Source: Zeaxanthinibacter sp. PT1
GTDB lineage: Bacteria > Bacteroidota > Bacteroidia > Flavobacteriales > Flavobacteriaceae
Assembly (NCBI RefSeq): GCF_028464225.1
Contig: NZ_JAQPCN010000003.1
Location: 124,001 to 188,000 of the forward strand
Direction: 5' to 3'
DNA length: 64,000 bases
Each line of letters starts with the position of its first letter. Within the stretch, counting starts at the first letter, position 1. Below are positions 18,330 through 27,256 of this stretch, one piece after another. The notes beneath the pieces are model-generated. The model saw only the letters and a list, made by a program, of their open reading frames with translations. It did not search any database and was not told the origin of the DNA. The position numbers and the translations under genes were made by a program.

Positions 18330-18698
18330 ATGATGGATCAGAAGAATACACTTGTTTTCGGGGCTTCTACCAAGCCGGCCAGGTATAGTAATATTGCCAT
18401 CCGCAGGCTTGTGGAGAAAGGGATAAAAGTATCTGCCTTTGGATTGCGCGAGGGTACTGTAGCCGGGGTTCCTATACAGACCAGCCTGGATGGTATTTCC
18501 GGGACGCATACGGTCACCCTCTATATGAATCCCACCCGGCAGCAAGCCTATTACGAGGATATAGTAGGCCTAAACCCGGAAAGGGTCATTTTTAACCCAG
18601 GGACAGAGAACCCGGAATTTTACCGCGTACTAAAGCAAAGTGGTATAGAAGTAGAAGTGGCTTGTACCCTGGTGCTGTTATCTATGTCCCAGTATTGA
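18330..18698 (+). CDS. CoA-binding domain protein (YccU-like)
   Basis: 122 residues forming a single CoA-binding Rossmann domain: [15 protein letters not shown] (nucleotide loop), [13 protein letters not shown], and [12 protein letters not shown] with the conserved NPG-like turn. These stand-alone domains are related to succinyl-CoA synthetase alpha. Their role is unknown. The 3-prime end overlaps the convergent symporter gene by 21 bp. Confidence 0.85.
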   Translation: MMDQKNTLVFGASTKPARYSNIAIRRLVEKGIKVSAFGLREGTVAGVPIQTSLDGISGTHTVTLYMNPTRQQAYYEDIVGLNPERVIFNPGTENPEFYRVLKQSGIEVEVACTLVLLSMSQY

Positions 18699-20162
18699 TG
18701 TACTTTCCTTATCCTTGATAAGATATAATCCCAGGTATGTGATCAACCCATTGATCGGCAGTAGTTCATAGCCAAATACATAGCCGCCAAGTTGTGCTGC
18801 GGGGATATTGGCAATTCCCATGATGAGCAATACCGACACCAGAGCCACGACCCAGACATAACGGTCTTTAATGGCATGACGCGTAAAGATGCCGAAGGTA
18901 AATAAGCCCAATAATGGGCCGTAGGTATAGGTGGCCACGGTGAGAAGACCATCAATCACGTTTCGATCCAAGACATATTTAAAGAGGATAACAACGGCGA
19001 TCAGCAATATGCTCATTCCAAGGTGGGTGGTTTTGCGGATGCGCTTGCGCTTCGTCTCAGCTTTCTTCTGAATTCCCAGGAAATCAACACAGTAAGAGGT
19101 GGTTAATGAGGTCAGGGCGCTGTCTGCGCTGCTATATGCAGCGGCAATTAACCCAAGCATAAAAGTAATGGCTACGACTATTCCTAAGCCGCTGTTCAGG
19201 GCGATCTCCGGGAAAAGAAGGTCTGCTTTAGGAGTGCCATCCATAAGTGGAAGACCTATCCCGAATTTAGCCGAATAAATAAAAAGCAATGCCCCTAAGA
19301 GCAGGAACATCAGATTTACAGCCACGAGGACGATACTGAAGGTAACCATGTTGGTCTGTGCCTCCCCCAGGTTCCTGCAGGTGAGATTTTTCTGCATCAT
19401 ATCCTGGTCCAGGCCTGTCATGCAAATTGTTATAAAAGCTCCACCCAGGAATGATTTCAGCAGGTTATTCCGATCCATCAGGCTATCTGTAAAAAAGACC
19501 TGGCTGTAATCCTGTAATTCTGAAGATCCCAGGAATTGTCCAAAACTCCAGTCCAGTTTATCCAGGATGAAGTAGATAGACAAGCCTACAGATACCAGCA
19601 TAAACAGGGTTTGCAGGGTATCGGTCCAGACAATGGTCTTAATCCCTCCCCTGAAAGTATAGATCCATATCAGGGCTACAGAGAATACCACGGTAAGTTC
19701 AAATGGAAATCCAAAAGCATCAAAGACAAACTGTTGCAGAACGATGGCTACCAGGAATAGCCTGAAAGCAGCTCCCAGTACGCGGGATATAAAAAAGGAA
19801 AGGGCGCCAACCTTATAACTGTAAAACCCAAAACGCTGTTCCAGGTATTCGTAGATAGAAGTTACATTGAGTCGGTAATAAAGGGGCAATAGGATATAGG
19901 CCACCACGAAGTAACCCGCAAGGTATCCCAGGACAACCTGCATATAGCTGAATTCCGAGCTTTGTACCCACCCGGGTACAGAGATGAAGGTGACTCCGGA
20001 TAGGGACGCTCCTATCATCCCGAAAGCCACGATATACCAAGGCGATTGTTTGCCGGCCTTAAAGAAATCCTCGTTAGAATCATTCTTCCCGGTGAAATAG
20101 GATATCAGTAATAAAAGAAGGAAATATGCGCCTATTAACAGCAGGATATGCGAAGCGGTCAT
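18678..20162 (-). CDS. Sodium:solute symporter family transporter
   Basis: 494 residues from the start [14 protein letters not shown]. An upstream ATG at 20237 would place 25 extra residues inside the recR promoter and is not favoured. There are about 13 membrane helices. Family motifs are [19 protein letters not shown] (sodium-binding region) and [24 protein letters not shown]. The SSS family moves sugars, amino acids, vitamins or ions with sodium. The substrate cannot be told. The gene is divergent from recR by 58 bp. Confidence 0.9.
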   Translation of the reverse strand: MTASHILLLIGAYFLLLLLISYFTGKNDSNEDFFKAGKQSPWYIVAFGMIGASLSGVTFISVPGWVQSSEFSYMQVVLGYLAGYFVVAYILLPLYYRLNVTSIYEYLEQRFGFYSYKVGALSFFISRVLGAAFRLFLVAIVLQQFVFDAFGFPFELTVVFSVALIWIYTFRGGIKTIVWTDTLQTLFMLVSVGLSIYFILDKLDWSFGQFLGSSELQDYSQVFFTDSLMDRNNLLKSFLGGAFITICMTGLDQDMMQKNLTCRNLGEAQTNMVTFSIVLVAVNLMFLLLGALLFIYSAKFGIGLPLMDGTPKADLLFPEIALNSGLGIVVAITFMLGLIAAAYSSADSALTSLTTSYCVDFLGIQKKAETKRKRIRKTTHLGMSILLIAVVILFKYVLDRNVIDGLLTVATYTYGPLLGLFTFGIFTRHAIKDRYVWVVALVSVLLIMGIANIPAAQLGGYVFGYELLPINGLITYLGLYLIKDKESTSILGHR

Positions 20163-20207
20163 GGAAATTAATTTCGGACGCAAAGTACGAAAACTTAAAA
20201 CATTATG

Positions 20208-20215
20208 TAATTTTG
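20208..20215 (+). promoter_or_regulatory. -7 box TAATTTTG of recR, nearly leaderless
   Basis: An exact match only 5 bp before the recR ATG at 20221. With its first T at -12, transcription would start at 20220, giving an essentially leaderless mRNA. Confidence 0.6.
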
Positions 20216-20220
20216 CTTTT

Positions 20221-20841
20221 ATGGAATTTTCGTCCAAATTACTGGAAAACGCAGTGCGGGAAATGTCCCAATTGCCTGGTATTGGTAAGCGTACAGCCTT
20301 AAGACTTGTGCTGCACCTGCTGAAGCAACCCGAGAGTCAGACCAGGCAGCTGACCGCTGCACTGAACTCGCTGAAGGAAGAAGTGAAATTCTGTCGTAAT
20401 TGTCACAATATTTCTGATGTTGCCTTGTGCGAGATCTGTGCTAGTCCAAAGCGTGAAAAAGAACTGGTATGCGTGGTAGAGGATATCCGTGATGTCATGG
20501 CCATAGAAAATACTTCTCAATACAAAGGACTGTACCATGTGCTGGGGGGCAAGATATCTCCTATGGAGGGAGTAGGACCACAGGATCTTACCATCCAGTC
20601 TCTCGTGGAAAAGGTTAAACAGGGAGAAATTACCGAATTGATCTTTGCCTTAAGTTCTACCATGGAAGGGGACACCACCAATTTTTATATGTACAAGCAA
20701 TTAGAAGGGTTGGAGGTAAAAATGTCGACGATTGCCCGCGGGATAGCCGTAGGCGACGAATTGGAATATGCCGATGAGGTGACTCTGGGGCGGAGTATCC
20801 TGAACCGGATTCCGTTTGAGGGTTCACTGAAGTCGGGCTAG
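20221..20841 (+). CDS. recR: Recombination protein RecR
   Basis: 206 residues. Order of parts: helix-hairpin-helix [20 protein letters not shown] (residues about 16-35), a zinc finger with four Cys ([17 protein letters not shown]), and a Toprim domain ([24 protein letters not shown]). RecR works with RecO and RecF to load RecA on gapped DNA. The start [10 protein letters not shown] matches the family and fits the promoter position. Confidence 0.96.
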   Translation: MEFSSKLLENAVREMSQLPGIGKRTALRLVLHLLKQPESQTRQLTAALNSLKEEVKFCRNCHNISDVALCEICASPKREKELVCVVEDIRDVMAIENTSQYKGLYHVLGGKISPMEGVGPQDLTIQSLVEKVKQGEITELIFALSSTMEGDTTNFYMYKQLEGLEVKMSTIARGIAVGDELEYADEVTLGRSILNRIPFEGSLKSG

Positions 20842-20889
20842 AAAAATGAGCAGGATTAAGGAATTCCAAGAATAGCCTTGATTTTTTAT

Positions 20890-20897
20890 TATTTTTG
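20890..20897 (+). promoter_or_regulatory. -7 box TATTTTTG for the E2 gene
   Basis: An exact TAnnTTTG match 37 bp upstream of the start codon at 20935, giving a leader of about 33 nt. Confidence 0.6.
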
Positions 20898-20934
20898 CAA
20901 AAATTAATTTAAAAACTGTACCTGAACTAACAAT

Positions 20935-22275
20935 ATGTCAAAATTCGAATTAAAGTTACCGCAGATGGGTGAAAGTGTTGCAGAAGCAACCTTAACTTCT
21001 TGGCTTAAGGAAGTAGGAGATACCATCGACATGGATGAGGCTGTTTTTGAAATCGCCACGGACAAGGTAGATTCTGAAGTACCCAGTGAAGTAGAGGGTA
21101 TTCTCAAGGAAAAACTATTTGAAATTGACGATGTGATCAAAGTAGGCCAGACCGTCGCGATCATTGAGGTAGAAGGAGAAGCCGCTGAATCTAATGGGCA
21201 GGAGAAAGCAGAAGCAACCGAATCTGCCCCTGAGGAGGCAGAGGCTATTGAGGAGGAGATCAAAACCACCCGGGAATCGGTAAGTACCGCAGCGCCTGAT
21301 TATGGCGATAGCGATCGGTTTTATTCACCCCTGGTGAAAAATATAGCCAAAGAAGAAGGGATCAGCTTGGCGGAGCTGGACCAGATCACTGGTAGTGGTA
21401 AAGAAGGGAGGGTGACTAAGAATGACATCCTTTCTTATATTGAAAACAGGCAGCCCGGGAAGCCCGCTAAAGCACAGGGGGAACAAGCCCAGGCAGCTCC
21501 GGCACCCGCAGCACGGAAAGAAGCATCACCAGCCGCAGCACAGGCTGCGCCGGTGAAGGCCCAGGCCGGTGATGAAGTGATACCAATGAGCAGGATGGGG
21601 AAACTGATCGCGCAGCATATGGCTAATAGCGTATCTACCTCTGCCCATGTTCAGAGTTTTATAGAAGTAGATGTTACCAAAGTGGTGCAGTGGAGGAATA
21701 AACACAAAGTATCATTTGAGAAACGCGAAGGGGAGAAGCTTACTTTTACGCCTATCTTCATCGAAGCTGTGGCAAAAGCCCTGAAAAAACACCCCATGAT
21801 CAATATTTCATTGGATGGTGACTCCGTGATCAAAAAGAAGAACATCAATATTGGGATGGCAGCGGCCTTGCCCGATGGTAACCTGATTGTTCCGGTGATT
21901 AAGAATGCAGACCAGCTGAACCTGGTAGGTATGGCGAAGGTGGTTAATGATCTTGCAAACAGGTCTAGAACCAATAACCTGAAACCGGATGAGATAAAGG
22001 ACGGAACCTATACCGTGACAAATGTAGGTACCTTTGGCAGTGTGTTTGGCACTCCGATCATTAACCAGCCACAGGTAGGGATACTGGCACTGGGGGCTAT
22101 CAGGAAGGTTCCGGCGGTCATAGAGACCGAGGATGGTGACTTTATCGGAATCAGGCATAAGATGTTCCTTTCGCATAGTTACGATCACCGCGTGGTTAAC
22201 GGAGCATTGGGAGGCATGTTTATAAAGACCATAGCCGACTTCCTGGAGGATTGGGATCCGGACCGGGAAATATAA
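20935..22275 (+). CDS. 2-oxoacid dehydrogenase complex E2 (dihydrolipoamide acyltransferase)
   Basis: 446 residues. A lipoyl domain (residues 1-78, EIATDKVDSEVPSE with the lipoyl Lys) is followed by an acidic linker, a peripheral subunit-binding domain (about 125-165, SPLVKNIAKEEGISLAELDQI), an Ala/Pro linker, and the catalytic domain with SHSYDHRVVNGALGG. It transfers an acyl group from lipoate to CoA. The lipoyl loop resembles branched-chain 2-oxoacid E2 of Bacteroidota more than 2-oxoglutarate E2, but specificity is not certain. E1 and E3 genes are not adjacent. Confidence 0.9.
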   Translation: MSKFELKLPQMGESVAEATLTSWLKEVGDTIDMDEAVFEIATDKVDSEVPSEVEGILKEKLFEIDDVIKVGQTVAIIEVEGEAAESNGQEKAEATESAPEEAEAIEEEIKTTRESVSTAAPDYGDSDRFYSPLVKNIAKEEGISLAELDQITGSGKEGRVTKNDILSYIENRQPGKPAKAQGEQAQAAPAPAARKEASPAAAQAAPVKAQAGDEVIPMSRMGKLIAQHMANSVSTSAHVQSFIEVDVTKVVQWRNKHKVSFEKREGEKLTFTPIFIEAVAKALKKHPMINISLDGDSVIKKKNINIGMAAALPDGNLIVPVIKNADQLNLVGMAKVVNDLANRSRTNNLKPDEIKDGTYTVTNVGTFGSVFGTPIINQPQVGILALGAIRKVPAVIETEDGDFIGIRHKMFLSHSYDHRVVNGALGGMFIKTIADFLEDWDPDREI

Positions 22276-22290
22276 AATACCAATTTGAGG

Positions 22291-22320
22291 AGCCGCGTTG
22301 AGAACGCGGCTCTTTTTTTT
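22291..22320 (+). terminator. Intrinsic terminator after the E2 gene
   Basis: AGCCGCGTT-GAGA-ACGCGGCT stem followed by T8. Confidence 0.9.
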
Positions 22321-22419
22321 ACAAACTGACAAAAAATTCCGGCGAGGGAACCTACCCGGCAGAAGCAATAGTTTAACGAATATTTGAATCTTTGGCGAGG
22401 TGATTCCTGCCTTAAAAAC

Positions 22420-22427
22420 TATCTTTG
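22420..22427 (+). promoter_or_regulatory. -7 box TATCTTTG for the exonuclease operon
   Basis: An exact match 15 bp before the ATG at 22443, predicting a leader of about 11 nt. It probably starts a transcript through the FAH, Hpt and cinA genes. Confidence 0.6.
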
Positions 22428-22442
22428 TACAAACCTTAAAGG

Positions 22443-23219
22443 ATGGAGTTACAACTCAGCAGACCAATATGTTTTTTTGACCTGGAGACCACGGGTACCA
22501 ATGTGGCTAAAGACCGTATTGTAGAAATCTCTATTTTAAAATTATACCCGAATGGTAACCGGGAGAGCAAGACCTGGTTGGTAAACCCGGAAATGCCCAT
22601 ACCTGCGGAATCTGCCGCAATCCATGGTATTACAGATGAAAAAGTTGCCAATTCACCCACGTTTAAGGAAATATCCAGGGATGTTTACCAGATGATCAAG
22701 GATTGTGACCTTGCAGGCTACAATTCGGACCGCTTTGATATTCCTTTACTGGCCGAGGAAATGCTGCGGGCAGAGGTAGATTTTGATATGAAGAACACGG
22801 TTTCCGTCGACGTGCAGACCATCTTCCATAAAATGGAGAAGAGAACGCTAGAAGCGGCTTATAAATTTTATTGTAACAAAGACCTGACGGAAGCCCATAG
22901 CGCTGAAGCTGATACATTGGCAACCTGCGAGGTACTCATGTCCCAACTGGATCGCTACCCGGAATTGGAAAACAACGTCAAAAAGCTATCCGAATTTACC
23001 AAGCGGAATGAACTGGTAGATTTTGCTGGCTTTATTGCAAGGGATGAATCCGGGGAGGAAATCTTTGCCTTTGGAAAGCACAAGGGTAAAAAAGTACATG
23101 ATGTTCTGGAAGAAGAACCAGGATATTTTGGGTGGATACTGAATGCGGACTTCCCTTTGTACACCAAAAAAGTGCTGACCCAGATCAAATTAAGTAAACT
23201 TAACAATAAGTTGGGCTGA
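22443..23219 (+). CDS. DnaQ-like 3-prime to 5-prime exonuclease
   Basis: 258 residues. DEDDh exonuclease motifs: FDLETTGTN (Asp, Glu), YNSDRFDIPLL (Asp), and AHSAEADTLA (His, Asp). The C-terminus adds a small module (FAFGKHKGKKVHDVL...YFGWIL) also seen at the end of some exonuclease X-like proteins and DUF3820. It probably degrades or proofreads single-stranded ends. First gene of a run with FAH, Hpt and cinA genes. Confidence 0.88.
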   Translation: MELQLSRPICFFDLETTGTNVAKDRIVEISILKLYPNGNRESKTWLVNPEMPIPAESAAIHGITDEKVANSPTFKEISRDVYQMIKDCDLAGYNSDRFDIPLLAEEMLRAEVDFDMKNTVSVDVQTIFHKMEKRTLEAAYKFYCNKDLTEAHSAEADTLATCEVLMSQLDRYPELENNVKKLSEFTKRNELVDFAGFIARDESGEEIFAFGKHKGKKVHDVLEEEPGYFGWILNADFPLYTKKVLTQIKLSKLNNKLG

Positions 23220-23237
23220 TAGTCCAGAAGAGCTCAG

Positions 23238-23849
23238 ATGAAGATCATATGTATAGGGCGCAATTACGCCGATCATATTGCGGAACTTTCCAATGAACGC
23301 CCATCAGAACCGGTGGTGTTCATTAAACCGGATTCTGCTGTACTGCCCAAGGAACAAGCCTTCTTTATTCCTGATTTTTCCGAGGATGTGCACTACGAAG
23401 TGGAGGTACTCGTCAAGATTAAAAAGGTAGGCAAACACATACAGGAGAAATTTGCCCATAAATATTACGACGAAGTGGGCCTCGGAATCGATTTTACCGC
23501 CAGGGACCTGCAAAAGGAATTAAAAGCAGCGGGACTTCCCTGGGAAAAGGCGAAAGGGTTTGATGGGGCTGCAGTGATCGGGAAATGGGTGTCTAAAAGC
23601 AAGTTCAAGGAGTTACAGGACCTTAATTTTAAGTTAGAGCGTAACGGAGAAACAGTGCAGGAAGGTAATACCGGGATGATGCTTTGGAAGATCGATGAAC
23701 TGATTGCCTATGTAAGTCGTTTCTTTATGCTAAAAAAAGGAGATGTGCTATTTACCGGAACACCTGCCGGTGTTGGTCGGATTAGTGCAAATGATTACCT
23801 TTCCGGCACTCTGGAAGGAGAAGAAATGTTTTCTGTCAAAATAAAATAA
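23238..23849 (+). CDS. Fumarylacetoacetate hydrolase-family protein
   Basis: 203 residues. Conserved motifs are the IGRNYADH start, HYEVEVLVKIKK (metal-binding Glu pair), GLGIDFTARDLQ, WEKAKGFDGAAVIGKW and FTGTPAGVGRI. The fold hydrolyses or decarboxylates 2-oxo acids; close relatives act as oxaloacetate or acylpyruvate hydrolases. Its stop codon is directly followed by the Hpt start codon. Confidence 0.9.
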   Translation: MKIICIGRNYADHIAELSNERPSEPVVFIKPDSAVLPKEQAFFIPDFSEDVHYEVEVLVKIKKVGKHIQEKFAHKYYDEVGLGIDFTARDLQKELKAAGLPWEKAKGFDGAAVIGKWVSKSKFKELQDLNFKLERNGETVQEGNTGMMLWKIDELIAYVSRFFMLKKGDVLFTGTPAGVGRISANDYLSGTLEGEEMFSVKIK

Positions 23850-24188
23850 ATGATATACAACTTAGATAAAATTAACGAGATGGCTGAGGGGGACGAAGAC
23901 TTCGTCCTGTCCGTAATATCGGTATTTCTCGAGGAGGTCCCGGTAGACCTGGAGGCCCTGGAGCAGGGTATTTCTTCCCGTGATCATCACCTGGTGTACC
24001 AGATGGCACATAAGATTAAACCCAATGTAGACTTATTGGGAATGGAGCAGACACGAGCCACGGCCCTTGAAATAGAGACGCTGGGGAAGAACGAAGCAAA
24101 CATGGATGAGATCGAAAAAAGATTTCCGACCCTTAAAACGGATGTGCTGCAAGTGATCTCTGAACTTAAAAAGGATTTTCATATCTGA
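23850..24188 (+). CDS. Stand-alone histidine phosphotransfer (Hpt) protein
   Basis: 112 residues, all helical, with the Hpt phospho-histidine motif in VYQMAHKIKPNVDLLGM (His55). Hpt proteins pass phosphate between a hybrid kinase and a response regulator. No kinase or regulator is beside it. The start codon directly follows the FAH stop, and the last base of its stop is the first base of the cinA start, so expression is coupled to metabolic genes. Confidence 0.8.
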   Translation: MIYNLDKINEMAEGDEDFVLSVISVFLEEVPVDLEALEQGISSRDHHLVYQMAHKIKPNVDLLGMEQTRATALEIETLGKNEANMDEIEKRFPTLKTDVLQVISELKKDFHI

Positions 24189-25438
24189 TGCAGGCTGAAA
24201 TCATCACCATAGGGGATGAAATCCTGATCGGGCAGATCACTGATACGAATTCTGCATTCATTGCAGGGGAATTGAACAAGATCGGGGTTTCTGTTTATCA
24301 GATCACTTCGGTGCAGGACGATCAGGAGCATATCCTGAAGGCCCTGGATGAAGCCGAAGGCAGGTCTCATGTGGTGATCATGACCGGGGGTCTGGGTCCT
24401 ACCAAAGATGATATCACTAAACGCACCTTGTGCGAGTACCTGAATGACCATTTGGAGCCAAACCAGGAAGTGCTGGAGCATGTAGAGTACCTTTTTAAGA
24501 AATACATCACTACCACGCCTATCTCGGATATGAACAGGGCACAGGCTAATTTGCCTAGTAAGGCTACCGTGTTGAGAAATCCATTCGGGACAGCTCCCGG
24601 GATGTGGATGCAGAAAAATGATACGGTCTTTGTTTCATTGCCCGGTGTCCCCTACGAGATGAAACACCTGATGACCGAAGAAGTGATCCCGAGGATAGCG
24701 TCGGGCTTCAACCGGCCCTATATCAGGCACAAGACCATTATCACCTATGGCCTGGGAGAAAGTGCTATTGCCGAGCGGATAGAGGCCTTTGAAACATCAC
24801 TCCCGTCCTTTTTAAAACTTGCTTACCTGCCCAATTTAGGCAAGGTCAGGCTCCGACTTTCGGCAAAGGGCCCGGATCCGGAACCCCTGGAGAAAGCTAT
24901 AGCGACAGCTACGGAAGAACTGAAAAATCTAATCGGGGATATCATTTACGGGGAGGAGGAAGACGAAACCATAGAGTACGGCGTGGCCAAGTTGCTTACA
25001 CAAATGGGAAAAACCCTCTCTACTGCCGAAAGCTTTACCGGGGGGCGTATTGCAGAGATGATCACCGCTATCCCGGGCGCGTCAAGTCATTTTAAAGGGA
25101 GTATTGTCTGTTATGCCACAGAAATTAAAATTAAACTACTGGGCGTTCCGGATAGCTTGATAGCAGAGCATTCTGTGGTCAGTGAAGCAGTGGCCAGGGC
25201 AATGGCGGAGCGGGCCAGGGAGGTGTTCGGTACAGACTATGCCATAGCCACTACCGGAAATGCCGGTCCTACCAAGGGCGATTCCGATGCAGAGATCGGA
25301 TCGGTGTATATTGCTATAGCGGGCCCGGACGGGGTTACGGCCGAAAAATTCAGTATGGGAAACCACCGAATCAGGATCATAACAAAATCAGCGCATAAGG
25401 CATTTGAAATGCTTCAAAAAGAAATTTTAAAATTCTGA
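24188..25438 (+). CDS. cinA: CinA-family competence/damage-inducible protein
   Basis: 416 residues. The N-terminal half is a molybdopterin-binding-like domain (GDEILIGQITDTNSAF, TGGLGPTKDDITK). The C-terminal half is the CinA amidase domain (TAESFTGGRIAEMIT, GNAGPTKG). Full-length members combine ADP-ribose pyrophosphatase with nicotinamide mononucleotide deamidase activity, so NAD recycling is the likely job. Confidence 0.92.
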   Translation: MQAEIITIGDEILIGQITDTNSAFIAGELNKIGVSVYQITSVQDDQEHILKALDEAEGRSHVVIMTGGLGPTKDDITKRTLCEYLNDHLEPNQEVLEHVEYLFKKYITTTPISDMNRAQANLPSKATVLRNPFGTAPGMWMQKNDTVFVSLPGVPYEMKHLMTEEVIPRIASGFNRPYIRHKTIITYGLGESAIAERIEAFETSLPSFLKLAYLPNLGKVRLRLSAKGPDPEPLEKAIATATEELKNLIGDIIYGEEEDETIEYGVAKLLTQMGKTLSTAESFTGGRIAEMITAIPGASSHFKGSIVCYATEIKIKLLGVPDSLIAEHSVVSEAVARAMAERAREVFGTDYAIATTGNAGPTKGDSDAEIGSVYIAIAGPDGVTAEKFSMGNHRIRIITKSAHKAFEMLQKEILKF

Positions 25439-25470
25439 CTTAGAATTTTGTGCGTCCCGTAAAAATGCTA

Positions 25471-25478
25471 TAAATTTG
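25471..25478 (+). promoter_or_regulatory. -7 box TAAATTTG for rpmB operon
   Basis: An exact match 33 bp before the rpmB start at 25512. Confidence 0.65.
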
Positions 25479-25511
25479 CAGCCTGTTTTAAATCAAGTAA
25501 AAAGTAGCGCC

Positions 25512-25748
25512 ATGTCAAAAGTCTGTGAACTTACAGGAAAGAGAGCGATGTTTGGAAATAATGTATCTTTTTCCATCAACAAGACCAGGAGAAGATTTGA
25601 TGTAAACCTTTCTAAAAAGCGTTTTTATATCCCGGAAGAGGATCGTTGGATCACGCTTAAGGTTTCCGCCAGGGCGCTCAAGGCAATCAACAAAAAAGGA
25701 ATTTCTGCGGTCTTGAAAGAGGCCCGTCAGCAAGGGTTGATTAAGTAA
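25512..25748 (+). CDS. rpmB: 50S ribosomal protein L28
   Basis: 78 residues beginning MSKVCELTGKRAMFGNNVS, the L28 signature, and ending in a Lys/Arg-rich tail. A start at 25476 was rejected because it would cover the promoter. First gene of the rpmB-rpmG-DUF4295 cluster, a common order in Flavobacteriia. Confidence 0.97.
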   Translation: MSKVCELTGKRAMFGNNVSFSINKTRRRFDVNLSKKRFYIPEEDRWITLKVSARALKAINKKGISAVLKEARQQGLIK

Positions 25749-25769
25749 TCCTATAAAATTTAGTATCCA

Positions 25770-25952
25770 ATGGCAAAGAAAGGCAACAGAGTACAAGTGA
25801 TATTAGAGTGTACCGAACATAAGACTTCGGGTATGCCGGGGACTTCCCGTTACATCACCACCAAGAATAAGAAGAACACTCCGGATCGTATGGAACTTAA
25901 AAAGTTCAACCCGATCCTGAAGAAAATGACAGTCCATAAAGAGATAAAATAA
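25770..25952 (+). CDS. rpmG: 50S ribosomal protein L33
   Basis: 60 residues with motifs [11 protein letters not shown] and [20 protein letters not shown]. The second half of the usual CxxC pair is absent (only one Cys remains, in ECTEH), so this is the zinc-free form of L33. It is 21 bp downstream of rpmB. Confidence 0.96.
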   Translation: MAKKGNRVQVILECTEHKTSGMPGTSRYITTKNKKNTPDRMELKKFNPILKKMTVHKEIK

Positions 25953-25958
25953 TAAGCC

Positions 25959-26111
25959 ATGGCAAAGAAGACAGTAGCATCCTTACAAACAAGCTCAAAA
26001 AGACTTACCAAAGCGATCAAGATGGTAAAGTCTCCAAAGACAGGAGCATACACTTTTGTAGAATCTGTGATGGCACCTGAGGCGGTTAACGAATGGTTAG
26101 CCGGTAAATAA
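25959..26111 (+). CDS. DUF4295 small protein
   Basis: 50 residues (MAKKTVASLQTSSKRL then KMVKSPKTGAYTF), basic, directly after rpmG. DUF4295 is restricted to Bacteroidota and nearly always follows rpmB-rpmG, so a ribosome-linked role is likely but, as far as I know, not fixed. Last gene before the terminator. Confidence 0.9.
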   Translation: MAKKTVASLQTSSKRLTKAIKMVKSPKTGAYTFVESVMAPEAVNEWLAGK

Positions 26112-26132
26112 AAGGTCTCACATACAAATTAC

Positions 26133-26162
26133 TAAGCCGCTTTGAAAGAAGCGGCTTTTTTA
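26133..26162 (+). terminator. Intrinsic terminator after the ribosomal cluster
   Basis: AAGCCGCTT-TGAA-AGAAGCGGCTT stem followed by T6. Confidence 0.9.
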
Positions 26163-26263
26163 TGTTTAATTACCGGGAAGGAATTCCGTGAAGCTTTAAG
26201 GGAAAAAGAGGTCATTGTGCCTAACTAGTTTTTAATTCTCAACGGGCTTTCCCATTACTTTTA

Positions 26264-26271
26264 TATCTTTG
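26264..26271 (+). promoter_or_regulatory. -7 box TATCTTTG for ftsY
   Basis: An exact TAnnTTTG match, 16 bp upstream of the first possible start at 26288. Confidence 0.6.
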
Positions 26272-26287
26272 ATTTTACCTTATTTAG

Positions 26288-27256
26288 ATGCCTATGAGCC
26301 TGTTTAAAAAGATATTTTCTTCTGAAAAAAAAGAGACCCTGGATAAAGGACTTGAAAAGTCTAAAACCACTTTCTTTTCTAAACTCAGTAAAGCTGTTGC
26401 AGGAAAGTCTAAAGTTGATGATGAAGTGCTGGATAACCTGGAGGAAGTATTGGTCAGTTCCGATGTAGGGGTATCCACAACCCTCAAGATCATCGATCGG
26501 ATAGAAGAAAGGGTAGCCCGGGATAAATATATGGGTGTCGAGGAACTGAATGCTATCCTCAGGGAAGAGATAGCTGCCCTACTTTCCGAGACCCAAAGCG
26601 GTGAAGCTACAGACTTCAGCCTTTCTACCGATAAGAAACCTTATGTGATCATGGTGGTTGGTGTTAATGGGGTTGGTAAAACTACGACTATCGGAAAATT
26701 GGCACATCAATTTAAGAACCAAGGCATGAAGGTGGTTTTAGGGGCCGCCGATACATTCCGTGCTGCTGCTATTGACCAGCTGCAAATCTGGGCAGACCGA
26801 GTTTCGGTGCCCTTGATCAAGCAAAAAATGGGCAGCGATCCTGCTTCGGTTGCTTTTGATACGCTCAGTGCCGCAGTATCCCAAGGTGCTGATGTGGTAT
26901 TGATCGATACCGCCGGCCGGTTGCACAATAAAGTAAACCTGATGAACGAGCTCGGGAAAGTGAAACGGGTAATGCAGAAAGTGGTAGGAGATGCACCGCA
27001 TGAAGTATTGCTGGTCCTGGATGGTTCTACCGGGCAAAATGCCTTTGAGCAGGCGAAACAATTTACCAAGGCTACTGACGTAACTTCCCTGGCAGTGACC
27101 AAATTGGACGGAACTGCTAAAGGGGGAGTGGTCATCGGTATTTCTGACCAGTTCCGGATCCCGGTAAAATATATCGGTGTAGGCGAAGGTATAGAGGACC
27201 TGCAGGTATTTAATAAATTAGAGTTCGTAGATTCTTTCTTTAAATTGGAATCGTGA
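26288..27256 (+). CDS. ftsY: Signal recognition particle receptor FtsY
   Basis: 322 residues. An N-terminal helical region (about 30-100) precedes the NG GTPase domain: GVNGVGKTTTIGKLA (P-loop), DTFRAAAIDQL, DTAGRLHNKVNLMNEL and TKLDGTAKGG. FtsY docks ribosome-SRP complexes at the membrane. The N-terminal acidic A domain is nearly missing, which is normal in Bacteroidota. A start at 26294 (MSLFKKIF) is equally possible. Ends by overlapping the next gene start (GTGA). Confidence 0.95.
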   Translation: MPMSLFKKIFSSEKKETLDKGLEKSKTTFFSKLSKAVAGKSKVDDEVLDNLEEVLVSSDVGVSTTLKIIDRIEERVARDKYMGVEELNAILREEIAALLSETQSGEATDFSLSTDKKPYVIMVVGVNGVGKTTTIGKLAHQFKNQGMKVVLGAADTFRAAAIDQLQIWADRVSVPLIKQKMGSDPASVAFDTLSAAVSQGADVVLIDTAGRLHNKVNLMNELGKVKRVMQKVVGDAPHEVLLVLDGSTGQNAFEQAKQFTKATDVTSLAVTKLDGTAKGGVVIGISDQFRIPVKYIGVGEGIEDLQVFNKLEFVDSFFKLES

